Below, one piece after another: positions 8,639 to 18,412 of a stretch of 64,000 nt of DNA. The notes under the pieces are model-generated. The model saw nothing but the letters and a program-made list of their open reading frames with translations. It did no database searches and was not told where the DNA came from. The translations under genes were made by a program, and so were the position numbers. The stretch is from Alphaproteobacteria bacterium. GTDB lineage: Bacteria > Pseudomonadota > Alphaproteobacteria > Rhodobacterales > Rhodobacteraceae. The stretch's first letter is position 1. Each line of letters begins with the position of its first letter. The stretch covers positions 558,001 to 622,000 of the forward strand of contig JAUIFH010000001.1 of assembly GCA_030429495.1 (NCBI GenBank), read 5' to 3'.

Positions 8639-9109
8639 TCAGATGTACCGGATGCTCAGAACCTCGTAGCTCTTGTCGCCGCCCGGTGTGCGGACTTCGA
8701 CACTGTCGCCCTCATCCTTCCCGATCAGGGCGCGGGCAAGGGGAGAGCGGATGTTCAGCAGGCCGCTTTCGATGTCGGCTTCGGCTTCGCCCACGATCTG
8801 ATAGGTGCGTTCCTCATCGCTGTCCTCGTCGACAAGCGTAACGGTCGCGCCGAACTTGATCGCGCCGGACAGCCGGGCCGGGTCGATGACATCGGCCCGG
8901 GATAGAAGCGCCTCGATCTCCTTGATCCGGCCCTCGACAAAGCTCTGCCGCTCGCGCGCCGCGTGATACTCGGCGTTTTCCGAAAGATCACCGTGCTCGC
9001 GCGCCTCCGCGATCGCCTTGATCACGGCGGGGCGTTCCACGGATTTCAGGGCCTTAAGCTCTTGTTCGAGCGCGGAATGGCCCGCGCGGGTCATCGGTAT
9101 CTTTTCCAT
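8639..9109 (-). CDS. greA: Transcription elongation factor GreA
   Basis: A 156-residue protein of exactly the usual GreA length. The N-terminal antiparallel coiled coil carries the acidic tip residues in [14 protein letters not shown] that reach the RNA polymerase active site and stimulate cleavage of backtracked RNA. The C-terminal FKBP-like domain contains [16 protein letters not shown], the typical GreA ending. The start at 9109 gives the standard MEKIPMT N-terminus. The 296-base region between it and the divergent ETF-QO gene (9110-9405) holds both promoters and no gene that I can see. Confidence 0.95.
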   Translation of the reverse strand: MEKIPMTRAGHSALEQELKALKSVERPAVIKAIAEAREHGDLSENAEYHAARERQSFVEGRIKEIEALLSRADVIDPARLSGAIKFGATVTLVDEDSDEERTYQIVGEAEADIESGLLNIRSPLARALIGKDEGDSVEVRTPGGDKSYEVLSIRYI

Positions 9110-9405
9110 ATTCGCCCGTCATTGAACTTCGGCCCCGGAATACCCGGAAGGTGAGCAATACCAAGCTGTAAACCCGGGAAGCGGCGGCAAAGTCAATAGG
9201 TGTGGACCGGAATCGAGATCGGTCGCGGAAATGCGCGGAACGCGGGCTGGCCGGCCACCCGTCGCGTTGCATGGTTCGGTCCCGCGCGATGCAATGGCCC
9301 AAAGTGTAAAGTTCGCGGCGTCATTATTGCGTCCGCCCGCCCGGTAGGCTAACGATCTTGCGCGTTGAAAGCGGGCGTGCGCAGGTGCGGCGAAAGGGAG
9401 AGACG

Positions 9406-11055
9406 ATGGCCGAGATCGAACGGGAATCGATGGAATATGACGTTGTGATCGTCGGCGCGGGCCCTGCCGGCCTGTCGGCAGCGATCCGGCTCAAACAGCT
9501 TGATGCCGACCTCAATGTCGTCGTGCTTGAGAAGGGTTCCGAAGTTGGCGCGCATATCCTGTCGGGTGCGGTTCTCGATACCTCCGGTCTCGACGCGCTG
9601 ATCCCGGACTGGAAGGACAAGGGCGCCCCGATCAAGACCGAGGTCAAGAAGGACAACTTCTACGTCCTTGGCCCCGCAGGCCAGGTCCGCATCCCGAACT
9701 GGCCGATGCCGCCCCTGATGAACAATCACGGCAAATACATCGTCTCGATGGGCAATGTCTGCCGCTGGATGGCCGAACAGGCCGATGACCTCGGCGTCGA
9801 GATTTTCCCGGGCTTCGCGGCCTCTGAACTCGTCTATGGCGAGAACGGTGAGGTGAAGGGCGTTGTCGCGGGCGTCATGGGTCTGAACGCGGACGGCACC
9901 CCGGGTCCGAACTATGAACCGGGCATGGAACTGCACGGCAAATACGTCTTCATCTGCGAAGGCGTGCGCGGCTCGCTCGCCAAGGAAGTGATCGCCAAGT
10001 ACGAGCTGTCGAAAGGCCATTGCCCGCAGAAGTTCGGCCTTGGCATGAAGGAAATCTGGGAAATCGACCCCGCCAAGCACCGCGAGGGGACGGTCACCCA
10101 CACGATGGGCTGGCCGCTTGGCAAGAATGCCGGTGGCGGGTCGTTCATCTATCACCTTGAGAACAACCAGGTCTATGTCGGCTTTGTGGTTCACCTGAAC
10201 TACCAGAACCCGCACCTCTACCCCTACATGGAGTTCCAGCGTTTCAAGCATCACCCGATGGTCGCGGAACTGCTGAAGGGCGGCAAGCGCGTGGCCTATG
10301 GCGCGCGTGCGATCAGCGAGGGCGGATGGCAGTCGATCCCGAAAGTCGTGGCGCCCGGCGTGGCGCTTCTGGGCTGTTCGGCGGGCCTCGTGAACGTGCC
10401 CCGGATCAAGGGCAACCACAACGCGATGTTCTCGGGCATCCATGCGGCCGAGGCGGCTTACGTCGCGATCCAGAACGGCCAGTCCGGCGACGAACTGGAC
10501 GGCTACGAGGCGCTGCTGCGCACCGGCCCGGTGGCCAAGGACCTCAAGAAGGTCCGCAACGTCAAACCGATGTGGTCACGCTGGGGCATGATCCCGTCGC
10601 TCGTCTTCGGCGGGTTCGACATGTGGACGAACAACCTGTTCGGCCTGTCGCTGTTCGGGACGCTCAAGCACGGCAAGACGGACGCCGCCGCGACGGGCGA
10701 GGCGTCGAAATTCCCGGTGATCGACTATCCGAAACCCGATGGTGTCCTGTCCTTCGACCGGCTGACGAACGTGTCCTTCAGCTTCACCAACCATGAGGAA
10801 AGCCAGCCAGCGCACCTCAAGCTCAAGGACCCGTCGGTGCCGATCGCGGTCAACCTGCCGAAATTCGCGGAACCGGCGCAGCGCTACTGTCCGGCGGGCG
10901 TCTACGAGGTGGTCGAGAAGGACAGCAAGCCGGAATTCGTGATCAACTTCCAGAACTGCGTCCACTGCAAGACCTGCGACATCAAGGACCCGGCCCAGAA
11001 CATCAACTGGACCACGCCGCAGGGCGGGGACGGGCCAAACTATCCGAACATGTAA
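9406..11055 (+). CDS. Electron transfer flavoprotein-ubiquinone oxidoreductase
   Basis: A 549-residue membrane-associated iron-sulfur flavoprotein that passes electrons from ETF, reduced by acyl-CoA and other dehydrogenases, to ubiquinone. The N-terminal FAD motif VVIVGAGPAGLSAAIRL is intact. The C-terminal ferredoxin-like domain carries the four cysteines of the [4Fe-4S] cluster (YCPAGVYEV, then NCVHCKTCDI), and the protein ends in GDGPNYPNM, standard for the family. The start at 9406 follows AAGGGAGAG; upstream in-frame codons lack a site. Monocistronic. It links functionally to the acyl-CoA dehydrogenase at 3.4 kb. Confidence 0.96.
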   Translation: MAEIERESMEYDVVIVGAGPAGLSAAIRLKQLDADLNVVVLEKGSEVGAHILSGAVLDTSGLDALIPDWKDKGAPIKTEVKKDNFYVLGPAGQVRIPNWPMPPLMNNHGKYIVSMGNVCRWMAEQADDLGVEIFPGFAASELVYGENGEVKGVVAGVMGLNADGTPGPNYEPGMELHGKYVFICEGVRGSLAKEVIAKYELSKGHCPQKFGLGMKEIWEIDPAKHREGTVTHTMGWPLGKNAGGGSFIYHLENNQVYVGFVVHLNYQNPHLYPYMEFQRFKHHPMVAELLKGGKRVAYGARAISEGGWQSIPKVVAPGVALLGCSAGLVNVPRIKGNHNAMFSGIHAAEAAYVAIQNGQSGDELDGYEALLRTGPVAKDLKKVRNVKPMWSRWGMIPSLVFGGFDMWTNNLFGLSLFGTLKHGKTDAAATGEASKFPVIDYPKPDGVLSFDRLTNVSFSFTNHEESQPAHLKLKDPSVPIAVNLPKFAEPAQRYCPAGVYEVVEKDSKPEFVINFQNCVHCKTCDIKDPAQNINWTTPQGGDGPNYPNM

Positions 11056-11079
11056 CATTTTCGGCAGATTCAGACTGGC

Positions 11080-11101
11080 GGGGCGTCGGAACCGGCGCCC
11101 C
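11080..11101. terminator. GC hairpin after the ETF-QO gene
   Basis: GGGGCGTCGG (11080-11089) faces CCGGCGCCCC (11092-11101), pairing throughout with one G:T and a very small nominal loop. It lies 25 bases after the ETF-QO stop. There is no T-run, so a Rho-independent role is only possible. Confidence 0.4.
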
Positions 11102-11163
11102 GCATTGCGTTGGAACAGTCGCCGCACTAGGTTCGGGCGGAGCCTGCCGTGAAGGAGCATTTC

Positions 11164-12873
11164 GTGACCCAACCGCGTGCCATGACCTTCGTTCTTGCCT
11201 TTGGCCTTGGACTGGCCGCCGCGCTTCCGGCGATCGCGCGCGACGGTATTGCCGGCCCCTATCTGGCCGGACGGCTTGCCAGCCGCAATTCCGACTACGG
11301 TGCGGCGGCCGATTTCTTCACCCGCGCGCTGATCTCCGATCCGGCCAATCCCGGTCTGCTTGAGAATGCCGTGATCTCGCATATCGGCCGCGGTGCGGTC
11401 GACAAGGCGCTGCCTTCGGCCCACGCGCTGGAAACGCTGAATGAGAAAAGCCAATTCGCCGATCTTGCGATCCTCGCCGATCTTGCGAAGTCGGGAGAAT
11501 TCGAAGCGGCAATCGCCGAGATGGACAAAGGCCGCAGCGCGGGCCAGTTGGTCGACGGGCTCTACCGGGCCTGGGCACTGGTCGGGATGGGCCGCATGTC
11601 CGAGGCGACGGGCGCCTTCGACGAAGTGGCGGAGGCGAGCGGAACGCGCGTCTTCGGCCTCTATCACAAGGCGCTCGCCCTCGCGTCCGTCGGCGATTTC
11701 GAGGGGGCCGACCGGATCTTCTCGGGCGAGGAAAGCGGGCCGATCCGCGCCACCCGGCGCGGTGTGATCGCCCATGCGCAGGTGCTCAGCCAGCTTGAGC
11801 GCAACGCGGCGGGTATCGAGCTGATCGACGCGACGTTCGGGGATATCGACGAACCCGAGATCACCGCGCTTCGCGAAAGCCTCGCGGCGGGCGAAACGCT
11901 TGCCTTCACGGTCGTGCAGAACCCGTCCGACGGTGTGGCCGAGGTCTTCTATACGGTTGCCTCGGCGCTCAGCACCGAGACGAACGACCACTTCACGCTC
12001 GCCTATGCGCGGATGGCGGAATACCTCGCGCCGACCGATGCCGATGTGATCCTGCTCAGCGCGACGATCCTTGAGGCACAGGGCCAGTACGACCTTGCCA
12101 CCGAGGCGTTCAACCGCATTCCGCCCGAGGACCCGGCGTTCACAGCCGCCGAGCTTGGCCGGGCCGAGGCGCTGGTGGCCGACGAAAAGGTCGATGCCGC
12201 CATCGAAGTCCTGAAGCAGCTTGCCAAGACCCACCCGGACCGCGCCGACATCTGGTCTGCGCTTGGCGACACCTACCGGCGTCAGGAACGCTACGGCGAA
12301 GCGGCCAAGGCCTATGACAGCGCGATCGCGACCTTTGCCGAGGAAGAGCCGGGTCAATGGGTCCTCTACTACACCCGCGGCATCGCCAATGAGCGCGAGA
12401 AGAACTGGGACCGGGCCGAGGCCGATTTCCGCAAGGCGCTTGAACTCCGGCCGGACCATCCGTCTGTTCTGAACTACCTCGGCTATTCCTATCTGGAGCG
12501 TCAGGAAAACTATGACGAAGCGCTGTCGATGATCGAGCGCGCGGTTGCCGAGCGCCCCGAGGACGGCGCGATCGTCGACAGCCTTGGCTGGGCGCTCTAC
12601 CGCCTCGGCCGCTACGAAGAGGCCGTGACGCAGATGGAACAGGCGGTGGAACTGATGCCGGTCGATCCGGTCATCAACGACCATCTCGGCGATGTCTACT
12701 GGGCCGTCGATCGCAAGCGCGAGGCGGAGTTCCAATGGAAGCGCGCGCTTTCGTTCGAACCGGGGACAGAGGAAGAGGCTGCGCGCATCCGCCGGAAGCT
12801 TGCCGTCGGGCTGGACGCCGTTCTGAAGGAAGAAGGGGCGGAACCCCTGGCTGTCACGAAGAATGGTAATTGA
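11164..12873 (+). CDS. Tetratricopeptide-repeat periplasmic or exported protein
   Basis: A 569-residue TPR protein with an N-terminal signal-like helix ([18 protein letters not shown]). Multiple degenerate TPR units run through it, clearest in the C-terminal half ([24 protein letters not shown], then [24 protein letters not shown], then [19 protein letters not shown]). Such proteins act as scaffolds for envelope complexes. The start at GTG 11164 is chosen because AAGGAG sits 6 bases before it; the frame is open from 11149. Its end overlaps the ispE start by 11 bases. Confidence 0.82.
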   Translation: MTQPRAMTFVLAFGLGLAAALPAIARDGIAGPYLAGRLASRNSDYGAAADFFTRALISDPANPGLLENAVISHIGRGAVDKALPSAHALETLNEKSQFADLAILADLAKSGEFEAAIAEMDKGRSAGQLVDGLYRAWALVGMGRMSEATGAFDEVAEASGTRVFGLYHKALALASVGDFEGADRIFSGEESGPIRATRRGVIAHAQVLSQLERNAAGIELIDATFGDIDEPEITALRESLAAGETLAFTVVQNPSDGVAEVFYTVASALSTETNDHFTLAYARMAEYLAPTDADVILLSATILEAQGQYDLATEAFNRIPPEDPAFTAAELGRAEALVADEKVDAAIEVLKQLAKTHPDRADIWSALGDTYRRQERYGEAAKAYDSAIATFAEEEPGQWVLYYTRGIANEREKNWDRAEADFRKALELRPDHPSVLNYLGYSYLERQENYDEALSMIERAVAERPEDGAIVDSLGWALYRLGRYEEAVTQMEQAVELMPVDPVINDHLGDVYWAVDRKREAEFQWKRALSFEPGTEEEAARIRRKLAVGLDAVLKEEGAEPLAVTKNGN

Positions 12874-13714
12874 GGTCTTTGCACCGGCCAAGGTGAACCT
12901 TGCGCTGCATGTGACCGGACGGCGCGATGACGGCTACCATCTTCTCGACAGCGTGGTCGTATTCGCGGGCGTGGGTGACTGGGTGCGGGCCACGCCGGGC
13001 GCGGCGTTGTCCCTGACCATCGAGGGGCCGGAAAGTGCCGGTCTTGATGCCGGGCCGGACAACCTCGTCCTGCGGGCTGCCCGCGCCCTTGGCGGCGGTC
13101 ATGGTGCGTCGATCTTTCTGGAAAAGAACCTGCCGGTGGCCTCCGGCATCGGTGGCGGATCGGCGGACGCCGCTGCGGCGCTGCGCGCGCTGGCGCGGCT
13201 TTGGGGGCGGCCCATGCCGGATGCGGCGGCGGTGCTCGCCCTGGGCGCAGACGTTCCGGTCTGCCTCGCCGGCCAGCCGGCCCGAATGGCAGGGGTCGGT
13301 GAAAGGCTCCGGCCGCTGCCGGACCTGCCGGCGGGTCTCGCGTTGCTGCTGGTCAATCCCCGTGTCGCAGTTTCGACGCCGGCGGTGTTCGCTGCACTGG
13401 CCACGCCCGACAACGCGCCGCTCGGCGATACTCCGGAGAGGCTTGACGACGCTGACACACTTGCCGATTGGCTGAACGGGCAGCGCAACGATCTGGAAGG
13501 ACCGGCACGCGGCATTGCGCCCGCAATCGGCGAGATGCTGGACGAAATCGGAACGACCGGCAGTCTCGTCACGCGCATGTCGGGGTCCGGGGCGACCTGC
13601 TTCGGGCTCTTCCGCGACATGGCGGCAGCGCGGGGTGCGGAAGCCTTCCTGTCCGCGCGCAGGCCCGGCTGGTGGGTTCGCGCTGCGCCCTTGCTGACCG
13701 GGACGACGTATTGA
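12863..13714 (+). CDS. ispE: 4-diphosphocytidyl-2-C-methyl-D-erythritol kinase
   Basis: A 283-residue GHMP-family kinase that phosphorylates the 2-hydroxyl of CDP-methylerythritol in the MEP pathway to isoprenoid precursors. The substrate-binding N-terminus [21 protein letters not shown], the ATP loop [18 protein letters not shown] and the late Gly-rich [12 protein letters not shown] are all intact. It overlaps the TPR gene by 11 bases, so translation is likely coupled. The convergent neighbour encodes a polyprenyl diphosphate synthase, which uses the end products of this pathway. Confidence 0.95.
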   Translation: MVIEVFAPAKVNLALHVTGRRDDGYHLLDSVVVFAGVGDWVRATPGAALSLTIEGPESAGLDAGPDNLVLRAARALGGGHGASIFLEKNLPVASGIGGGSADAAAALRALARLWGRPMPDAAAVLALGADVPVCLAGQPARMAGVGERLRPLPDLPAGLALLLVNPRVAVSTPAVFAALATPDNAPLGDTPERLDDADTLADWLNGQRNDLEGPARGIAPAIGEMLDEIGTTGSLVTRMSGSGATCFGLFRDMAAARGAEAFLSARRPGWWVRAAPLLTGTTY

Positions 13715-13730
13715 GACTGTCGTCCGCCGG

Positions 13731-14732
13731 TCAGTTGACCCGCGCGACGACGTAGTCGGCGAGGTCGGCGAGAAGGTCGCGCAGTTCGCAATGCGGCAGC
13801 GTTGAAAGCGCCGCCTTGGCCTTTTGCGCCCAAGCCAGCGCCTCTTCCCGCGTCGCATCCATGGTGCCGTGGCGCGCCATGAGAGCCATCGCGTGTTCGA
13901 GATCCCCTTCGCGCTGATCGCCCTTTTCGATGACCCTGCGCCAGAATTCCCGCTCTGCCGGGGTCGCCTTCGCGACCGCCTTGATCACCGGCAACGTCAG
14001 CTTCCGTTCGCGGAAATCGTCGCCGGTATTCTTGCCGATAACGGCGCTGGTGCCTCCGTAGTCGAGCAGGTCGTCAACGATCTGGAACGCGATGCCAAGC
14101 GAATCGCCGTATGTGTGAAGTGCCTGAACCTTGTCCTCCGCCACACCGGCGATCACGCCGCCCACTTCTGTGGCCGCGGAAAAGAGCGCCGCGGTCTTGC
14201 CGCGGATCACCTTGAGGTAGATGCCTTCATCGGTGCGCAGATCCTGCGCGGCCGAAAGCTGGAGGACTTCGCCCTCCGCGATCGTGGCCGACGCGTTGGC
14301 GAGAATATCCAGCACGCGCAGCGAGCCGGTTTCCACCATGAGCTGGAACGAGCGCGCGAAAAGATAATCGCCCACGAGAACCGAGGATTTGTTGTCCCAA
14401 AGCAGGTTCGCCGTCGGCCGGCCGCGCCGTTGGGCACTTTCGTCAACCACGTCGTCATGCAGCAGTGTGGCGGTATGGATGAACTCCACTGTCGCCGCGA
14501 GGCGGACATGGTGGTCGCCTTCATAGCCGCACAGCCGCGCCGCCGCGAGCGTCAGCATCGGACGCAGCCGCTTTCCGCCTGCCTCTACCAGATGCGCGGT
14601 CACTTCGGGAATGCGAGGCGCATGCTCGGAGGCCATCCGTCGCCGGATGAGGGCGTTCACGGCCTCCATATCCGGTGCCAGAACGGCACTGAGTCGTTCG
14701 ATCGGTTTTTGCGCGGCCTGGTCCAGACTCAT
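13731..14732 (-). CDS. Long-chain polyprenyl diphosphate synthase (octaprenyl/decaprenyl type)
   Basis: A 333-residue trans-prenyltransferase that builds the ubiquinone side chain by adding isopentenyl units to an allylic diphosphate. The first Asp-rich motif is HDDVVDES, with the preceding GGKRLRPML, and the second is VDDLLDYGG. The residues before the first motif are small, consistent with a long-chain product (C40-C50). The length fits IspB/DdsA. The frame continues upstream to 14885, but the family N-terminus and spacing to DUF2007 favour 14732. Divergent from the DUF2007 gene with 54 bases between starts. Confidence 0.92.
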   Translation of the reverse strand: MSLDQAAQKPIERLSAVLAPDMEAVNALIRRRMASEHAPRIPEVTAHLVEAGGKRLRPMLTLAAARLCGYEGDHHVRLAATVEFIHTATLLHDDVVDESAQRRGRPTANLLWDNKSSVLVGDYLFARSFQLMVETGSLRVLDILANASATIAEGEVLQLSAAQDLRTDEGIYLKVIRGKTAALFSAATEVGGVIAGVAEDKVQALHTYGDSLGIAFQIVDDLLDYGGTSAVIGKNTGDDFRERKLTLPVIKAVAKATPAEREFWRRVIEKGDQREGDLEHAMALMARHGTMDATREEALAWAQKAKAALSTLPHCELRDLLADLADYVVARVN

Positions 14733-14786
14733 CTCGTTTTCGTGCTCACTCGACAAACCCAGGGGGGTGTCCTTAAGTCTTGGGAC

Positions 14787-15002
14787 ATGAAAGAGCTTCT
14801 CAGAACCAACGACCCTACACTCATCGCCTTTACAACCGCTCTTCTTGAGGCGGAGGGTATAGCGGCGTTTCAGATGGACGTCCACATGAGCGTGCTTGAA
14901 GGGTCCATTGGCATATTGCCGCGGCGCCTGCTTGTCCGCGACGCCGACCTCTTCATGGCCCGGGGCATCCTGAAGGATAACGGGATCGAGGTGGAGCGCT
15001 GA
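14787..15002 (+). CDS. DUF2007 domain protein
   Basis: A 71-residue protein covering little more than a DUF2007 domain: KELLRTNDPTLIAFTTALLEAEGI, then LPRRLLVRDADLFMARGIL, a ferredoxin-like fold sometimes described as a putative signal-transducing domain. Function unknown. It ends one base before the methyltransferase start at 15004, so the two are almost certainly cotranscribed. That pairing is common in Rhodobacterales. Confidence 0.82.
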   Translation: MKELLRTNDPTLIAFTTALLEAEGIAAFQMDVHMSVLEGSIGILPRRLLVRDADLFMARGILKDNGIEVER

Positions 15003-15003
15003 G

Positions 15004-15759
15004 ATGTTCGCCGATGCCGATCTCTCGGCCGACGGGTTTCTCGGCGGCAGGCTGCGTATCCTGCAGCCGGTTCAGGGCTATCGGGCCGCCATGGACCCGG
15101 TTCTCCTGGCTGCCGCGGCACCGGCGCGTTCGGGCGAAAGCGTGTTGGAACTCGGCTGCGGCGCGGGTGTGGCCAGCCTTTGCCTCGGCCTGCGCGTGCC
15201 GGGGCTACAGCTCGCGGGGCTGGAGCTTCAGCCGGCCTACGCGCAGCTCGCCCGGCGGAATGCCGAGGCGAATGGGCAGAACCTTGAGGTTTTCGATGGC
15301 GATCTGACCGCGCCGCCAGCGGTGTTGCGGGCGCGGGCGTTCGAGCATGTCATCGCCAACCCGCCTTACTACCCGGCTGGCGGTGGCACGCCGTCTGCCG
15401 ATGCCGGGCGCGAGCGGGCGTTGCGCGAGGCGACGCCGCTCTCGATCTGGATCGATGCGGGCCTTCGAAGGCTCCGGCCCGGAGGATGGCTTGTCATGAT
15501 CCAGTCGGCGGACCGTTTGCCCGATCTCCTCGCGGCGCTTGGACCGCGCGCTGGAAGTGTCGCGGTGCTTCCGGTGGCGCCACGGGTCGGCCGTCCCGCC
15601 GGCCGCGTGATCATTCGCGCCCGGAAGGGGGGACGCGGGGCTTTCCTGCTGGCCGCGCCATTCGTCGTTCACGAAGGCGCGGCGCATCTGTGCGACGGCG
15701 ACGATCTTACCCCGGCCGCGCGCGCAGTCCTGCGCGATGGCGCGGCAATCGACCTCTAG
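15004..15759 (+). CDS. tRNA1(Val) N6-adenine methyltransferase-like (TrmN6/YfiC family)
   Basis: A 251-residue SAM-dependent methyltransferase. VLELGCGAGVASLCLGLR is the SAM-binding motif I, and ANPPYY is the catalytic motif IV of N6-adenine or N5-glutamine methyltransferases. The lead FLGGRLRILQPVQGYRAAMDPVLLAAA is typical of the YfiC/TrmN6 group that modifies A37 of tRNA-Val, so a tRNA target is likely although the exact position is not proven. Cotranscribed with the DUF2007 gene. Confidence 0.85.
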   Translation: MFADADLSADGFLGGRLRILQPVQGYRAAMDPVLLAAAAPARSGESVLELGCGAGVASLCLGLRVPGLQLAGLELQPAYAQLARRNAEANGQNLEVFDGDLTAPPAVLRARAFEHVIANPPYYPAGGGTPSADAGRERALREATPLSIWIDAGLRRLRPGGWLVMIQSADRLPDLLAALGPRAGSVAVLPVAPRVGRPAGRVIIRARKGGRGAFLLAAPFVVHEGAAHLCDGDDLTPAARAVLRDGAAIDL

Positions 15760-15886
15760 GCGTTAGTGTTCCAGCAAGGTTTCGCCGGCGAGACTGAAAA
15801 ACGGGCGGGTGCGGCACCGTTCCCGCGTGACACGACTCAAGTATTGTGATGGGATTGTGACAGAGTTCACAGGAGAGGAGACGCCG

Positions 15887-16054
15887 ATGTCGCTGGGTTC
15901 GCACCTGCAGGAACTTCAAAGAAAACACCAAACATTGTCGGAAGCGGTTGAAGAGGCGCAACGCCATCCTGGCTACGATGACCTCGAGATCGCCGACATG
16001 AAAAAGCAGAAACTGCGGATCAAGGAAGAGATCGCTCGCCTTAGGCAAAACTGA
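15887..16054 (+). CDS. YdcH family (DUF465) small coiled-coil protein
   Basis: A 55-residue highly charged alpha-helical protein with LQELQRKHQTLSEAVEEA and LEIADMKKQKLRIKEEIARL. This is the DUF465/YdcH signature, common as short stand-alone genes in Proteobacteria; function unknown. The start at 15887 is fixed by a strong AGGAGAGGAG about 6 bases upstream. A terminator hairpin lies 137 bases downstream. Confidence 0.88.
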   Translation: MSLGSHLQELQRKHQTLSEAVEEAQRHPGYDDLEIADMKKQKLRIKEEIARLRQN

Positions 16055-16190
16055 ACAGACGGAAGTGCCGGCCCGCTGATGCGCTGATAGTCAGCGCCGA
16101 TGCCGGGCTAAAATCCGGGCGGCCATAGGGCCGTTCAGGTGACGTGTGTTCGATCAACGGCAGCCGTTTGCAGTTGCAGTCTTCAAACAA

Positions 16191-16221
16191 AAAGGGGCCG
16201 GTCCAAGTGACCGGCCCCTTT
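16191..16221. terminator. Bidirectional intrinsic terminator after phaB and YdcH
   Basis: A perfect 13-bp stem (16191-16203 with 16209-16221) and a 5-base loop, flanked by A-rich sequence on the left that reads as a U-run on the minus strand. It lies 17 bases beyond the phaB stop and can also end the YdcH transcript coming from the other side. Confidence 0.88.
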
Positions 16222-16237
16222 GATTCTGCGCCCGCGA

Positions 16238-16963
16238 TCAGCTGAAGAACTGGGCCCCGTTTGCGGAGATGGTAGAGCCGCTGATGAAACCCGCATCGTC
16301 GGAGGCAAGGAACACGACGCAGCGCGCAATTTCCTCTGGCTCGCCAAGGCGGCCGACCGGTATCTGCGGAATGATGCGTTCGTTCAGAACCTTCTCGTCG
16401 ATTGCGCGGACCATCTCGGTGCCGATATAGCCCGGCGCGATAACGTTGACGGTGATGCCGGCCCGCGCGCCTTCCTGCGCGAGGGCGCGGGTGAAACCGA
16501 TGTCGCCGGCCTTGGCGGCAGAGTAGTTGGCCTGGCCGGCCTGACCCTTCTGGCCGTTCACCGACGAGATGTTGACGATGCGGCCGAACTTGCGGTCGCG
16601 CATGCCCGACCAGACCGGATGCGTCATGTTGAAAACGCCGGAAAGGTTGGTGTCCATGACCTCCTGCCACTGTTGGCGCGTCATCTTGTGGAACATCGCG
16701 TCACGGGTGATGCCGGCGTTGTTGACGAGAACATCGACCGGACCAAGGTCGGCCTCGACCTTGGCGATGCCGGCGGCGCAGGCGTCGTAGTCGGCGACAG
16801 ACCATTTGTAGGCCGGAATGCCGGTTTCCTTGGTAAAGGCGGCGGCGGCTTCGTCGTTGCCAGCATAGTTGGCGGCAACCTTGTAGCCTGCATTCTTCAA
16901 CGCGACGGAAATCGCCGCGCCGATCCCGCGCGATCCGCCGGTGACCAAAGCTACTCTCGACAT
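16238..16963 (-). CDS. phaB: Acetoacetyl-CoA reductase
   Basis: A 241-residue short-chain dehydrogenase that reduces acetoacetyl-CoA to (R)-3-hydroxybutyryl-CoA with NADPH. It is the second step of polyhydroxybutyrate synthesis and feeds the ethylmalonyl-CoA pathway. The cofactor loop GGSRGIG, NNAG, the catalytic Ser (NISSVNG), the Tyr-x3-Lys (NYSAAK) and the PhaB-type ending SGSTISANGAQ are all present. The start at 16963 has a perfect AAAGGAGG. It follows phaA on the same strand, but a strong terminator lies between them, so it probably also has its own promoter. Confidence 0.95.
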   Translation of the reverse strand: MSRVALVTGGSRGIGAAISVALKNAGYKVAANYAGNDEAAAAFTKETGIPAYKWSVADYDACAAGIAKVEADLGPVDVLVNNAGITRDAMFHKMTRQQWQEVMDTNLSGVFNMTHPVWSGMRDRKFGRIVNISSVNGQKGQAGQANYSAAKAGDIGFTRALAQEGARAGITVNVIAPGYIGTEMVRAIDEKVLNERIIPQIPVGRLGEPEEIARCVVFLASDDAGFISGSTISANGAQFFS

Positions 16964-17010
16964 GATTCCTCCTTTGGGTCTGGGTCCTTGAAATCCTGTT
17001 ATCGAAACGA

Positions 17011-17043
17011 AAAACCGGGCGCAACATTATTGCGCCCGGTTTT
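17011..17043. terminator. Intrinsic terminator between phaA and phaB
   Basis: A perfect 14-bp stem (17011-17024 with 17030-17043) with a 5-base loop. On the minus strand it is followed by TTTTCGTTTC. On the plus strand it is followed by a T-run and then TTTGC. It sits 27 bases after the phaA stop and 48 bases before the phaB start. Confidence 0.9.
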
Positions 17044-17069
17044 TTGCTTTTGCAGCAAAATTGCTGGAC

Positions 17070-18245
17070 TTACGCGCCTTCGAGGCACATGGCGACGCCC
17101 ATGCCGCCGCCGATGCAGAGCGTGGCAAGCGCTTTGCGCGCGCCCGATCGCTGCATCTCGAACAGCAGGGTGTTCAGAATCCGGGCGCCTGAGGCGCCGA
17201 TCGGATGGCCGATAGCGATGGCGCCGCCGTTGACGTTCACCTTCGCGGGATCCCAGCCCATGTCCTTGTTGACGGCGCAGGCCTGTGCAGCGAAGGCTTC
17301 GTTCGCCTCGACGCGGTCGAGATCGGCGGCCTTCCAGCCAGCCTTCTCCAGCGCGGCGCGGCTCGCATAGATCGGACCGACGCCCATGATCGCCGGGTCA
17401 AGGCCGACCGTGGCGTAAGAGGCGATCCGCGCCAGCGGCTTCAGGCCGCGCCGGTTGGCCTCTTCTTCGGACATCACGAGCACGGCGGCCGCGCCATCAT
17501 TGATGCCCGACGCGTTGCCGGCGGTGACGGAGCCGTCCTTCGCGAAGGCGGGCCGCAGCTTCGCCATCGCATCAAGCGTCGCGCCGTGGCGGATGTATTC
17601 GTCCTGATCGACCACGATGTCGCCTTTGCGCGTCTTGATCGTGAAGGGAATGATCTCGTCCTTGAACTTGCCGGCCTTCTGGGCGGCCTCGGCCTTGTTC
17701 TGGCTGGCCACGGCGAAGCCGTCCTGCTCGTCGCGGCTGATCTGCCATTTCTGGGCGACGTTCTCTGCCGTGGTGCCCATGTGGTAGCCGTTGAACGCAT
17801 CCCACAGCCCGTCCTTGATCATCGAATCGATGAAGGACATGTCGCCCATCTTCTGGCCCGCACGCAGATGCGCGACATGGGGCGAGAGGGACATGTTCTC
17901 CTGCCCTCCCGCGCAGACGATCCCGGCATCGCCGAGCCGGACATGCTGCGCCGCGAGCGCCACCGCGCGCAGGCCGGAGCCGCAGACCTGGTTGATCGTC
18001 ATCGCCGCGCCTTCCTGGCGCAGACCTGCAAGGATGTGGGCCTGGCGTGCGGGGTTCTGACCCTGTCCGGCGGTCAGAACCTGACCCAGGATCGTCTCGG
18101 ACACCTCCGCCTTGTCGACGCCTGCGCGGGCGACGACGGCGTCCAGAACGGCTGCGCCGAGCTGATGGGCCGGAGTATTGGCGAACGAGCCGTTGAAGCT
18201 GCCGACGGCGGTGCGGGCGGCGGAGACGATTACGACATTGGTCAT
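17070..18245 (-). CDS. phaA: Acetyl-CoA acetyltransferase (beta-ketothiolase)
   Basis: A 391-residue biosynthetic thiolase that condenses two acetyl-CoA to acetoacetyl-CoA. The acyl-accepting Cys is in [10 protein letters not shown] (about residue 88-90), and the other catalytic residues are in [20 protein letters not shown] (His) and [10 protein letters not shown] (Cys). The family length is matched exactly. Upstream of phaB on the same strand. The 167 bases before its start (18246-18412) hold its promoter and no visible gene. No PHB synthase gene lies in the window. Confidence 0.95.
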   Translation of the reverse strand: MTNVVIVSAARTAVGSFNGSFANTPAHQLGAAVLDAVVARAGVDKAEVSETILGQVLTAGQGQNPARQAHILAGLRQEGAAMTINQVCGSGLRAVALAAQHVRLGDAGIVCAGGQENMSLSPHVAHLRAGQKMGDMSFIDSMIKDGLWDAFNGYHMGTTAENVAQKWQISRDEQDGFAVASQNKAEAAQKAGKFKDEIIPFTIKTRKGDIVVDQDEYIRHGATLDAMAKLRPAFAKDGSVTAGNASGINDGAAAVLVMSEEEANRRGLKPLARIASYATVGLDPAIMGVGPIYASRAALEKAGWKAADLDRVEANEAFAAQACAVNKDMGWDPAKVNVNGGAIAIGHPIGASGARILNTLLFEMQRSGARKALATLCIGGGMGVAMCLEGA

Positions 18246-18412
18246 GGGCCTGGGTCCTTTCGTGGCACGTACATGCCGCGCGGAGACCGTCCGTGGCGAT
18301 CCCCCCGCGCCGCCGGCAGCATGACCAATGTAGCGGGGCCGTCAAGTTCCGTGCGCGATTTGCCCGCCCGGCGCCGATTTCCACCGCTGCCGCGGCCGCC
18401 AGCGCGCCGGAC

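Noticed and set aside
10576-12891. A 771-codon minus-strand frame opposite the ETF-QO and TPR genes.
   Set aside because: It is the antisense shadow of two well-supported genes, with Arg-rich composition typical of such frames in GC-rich DNA.
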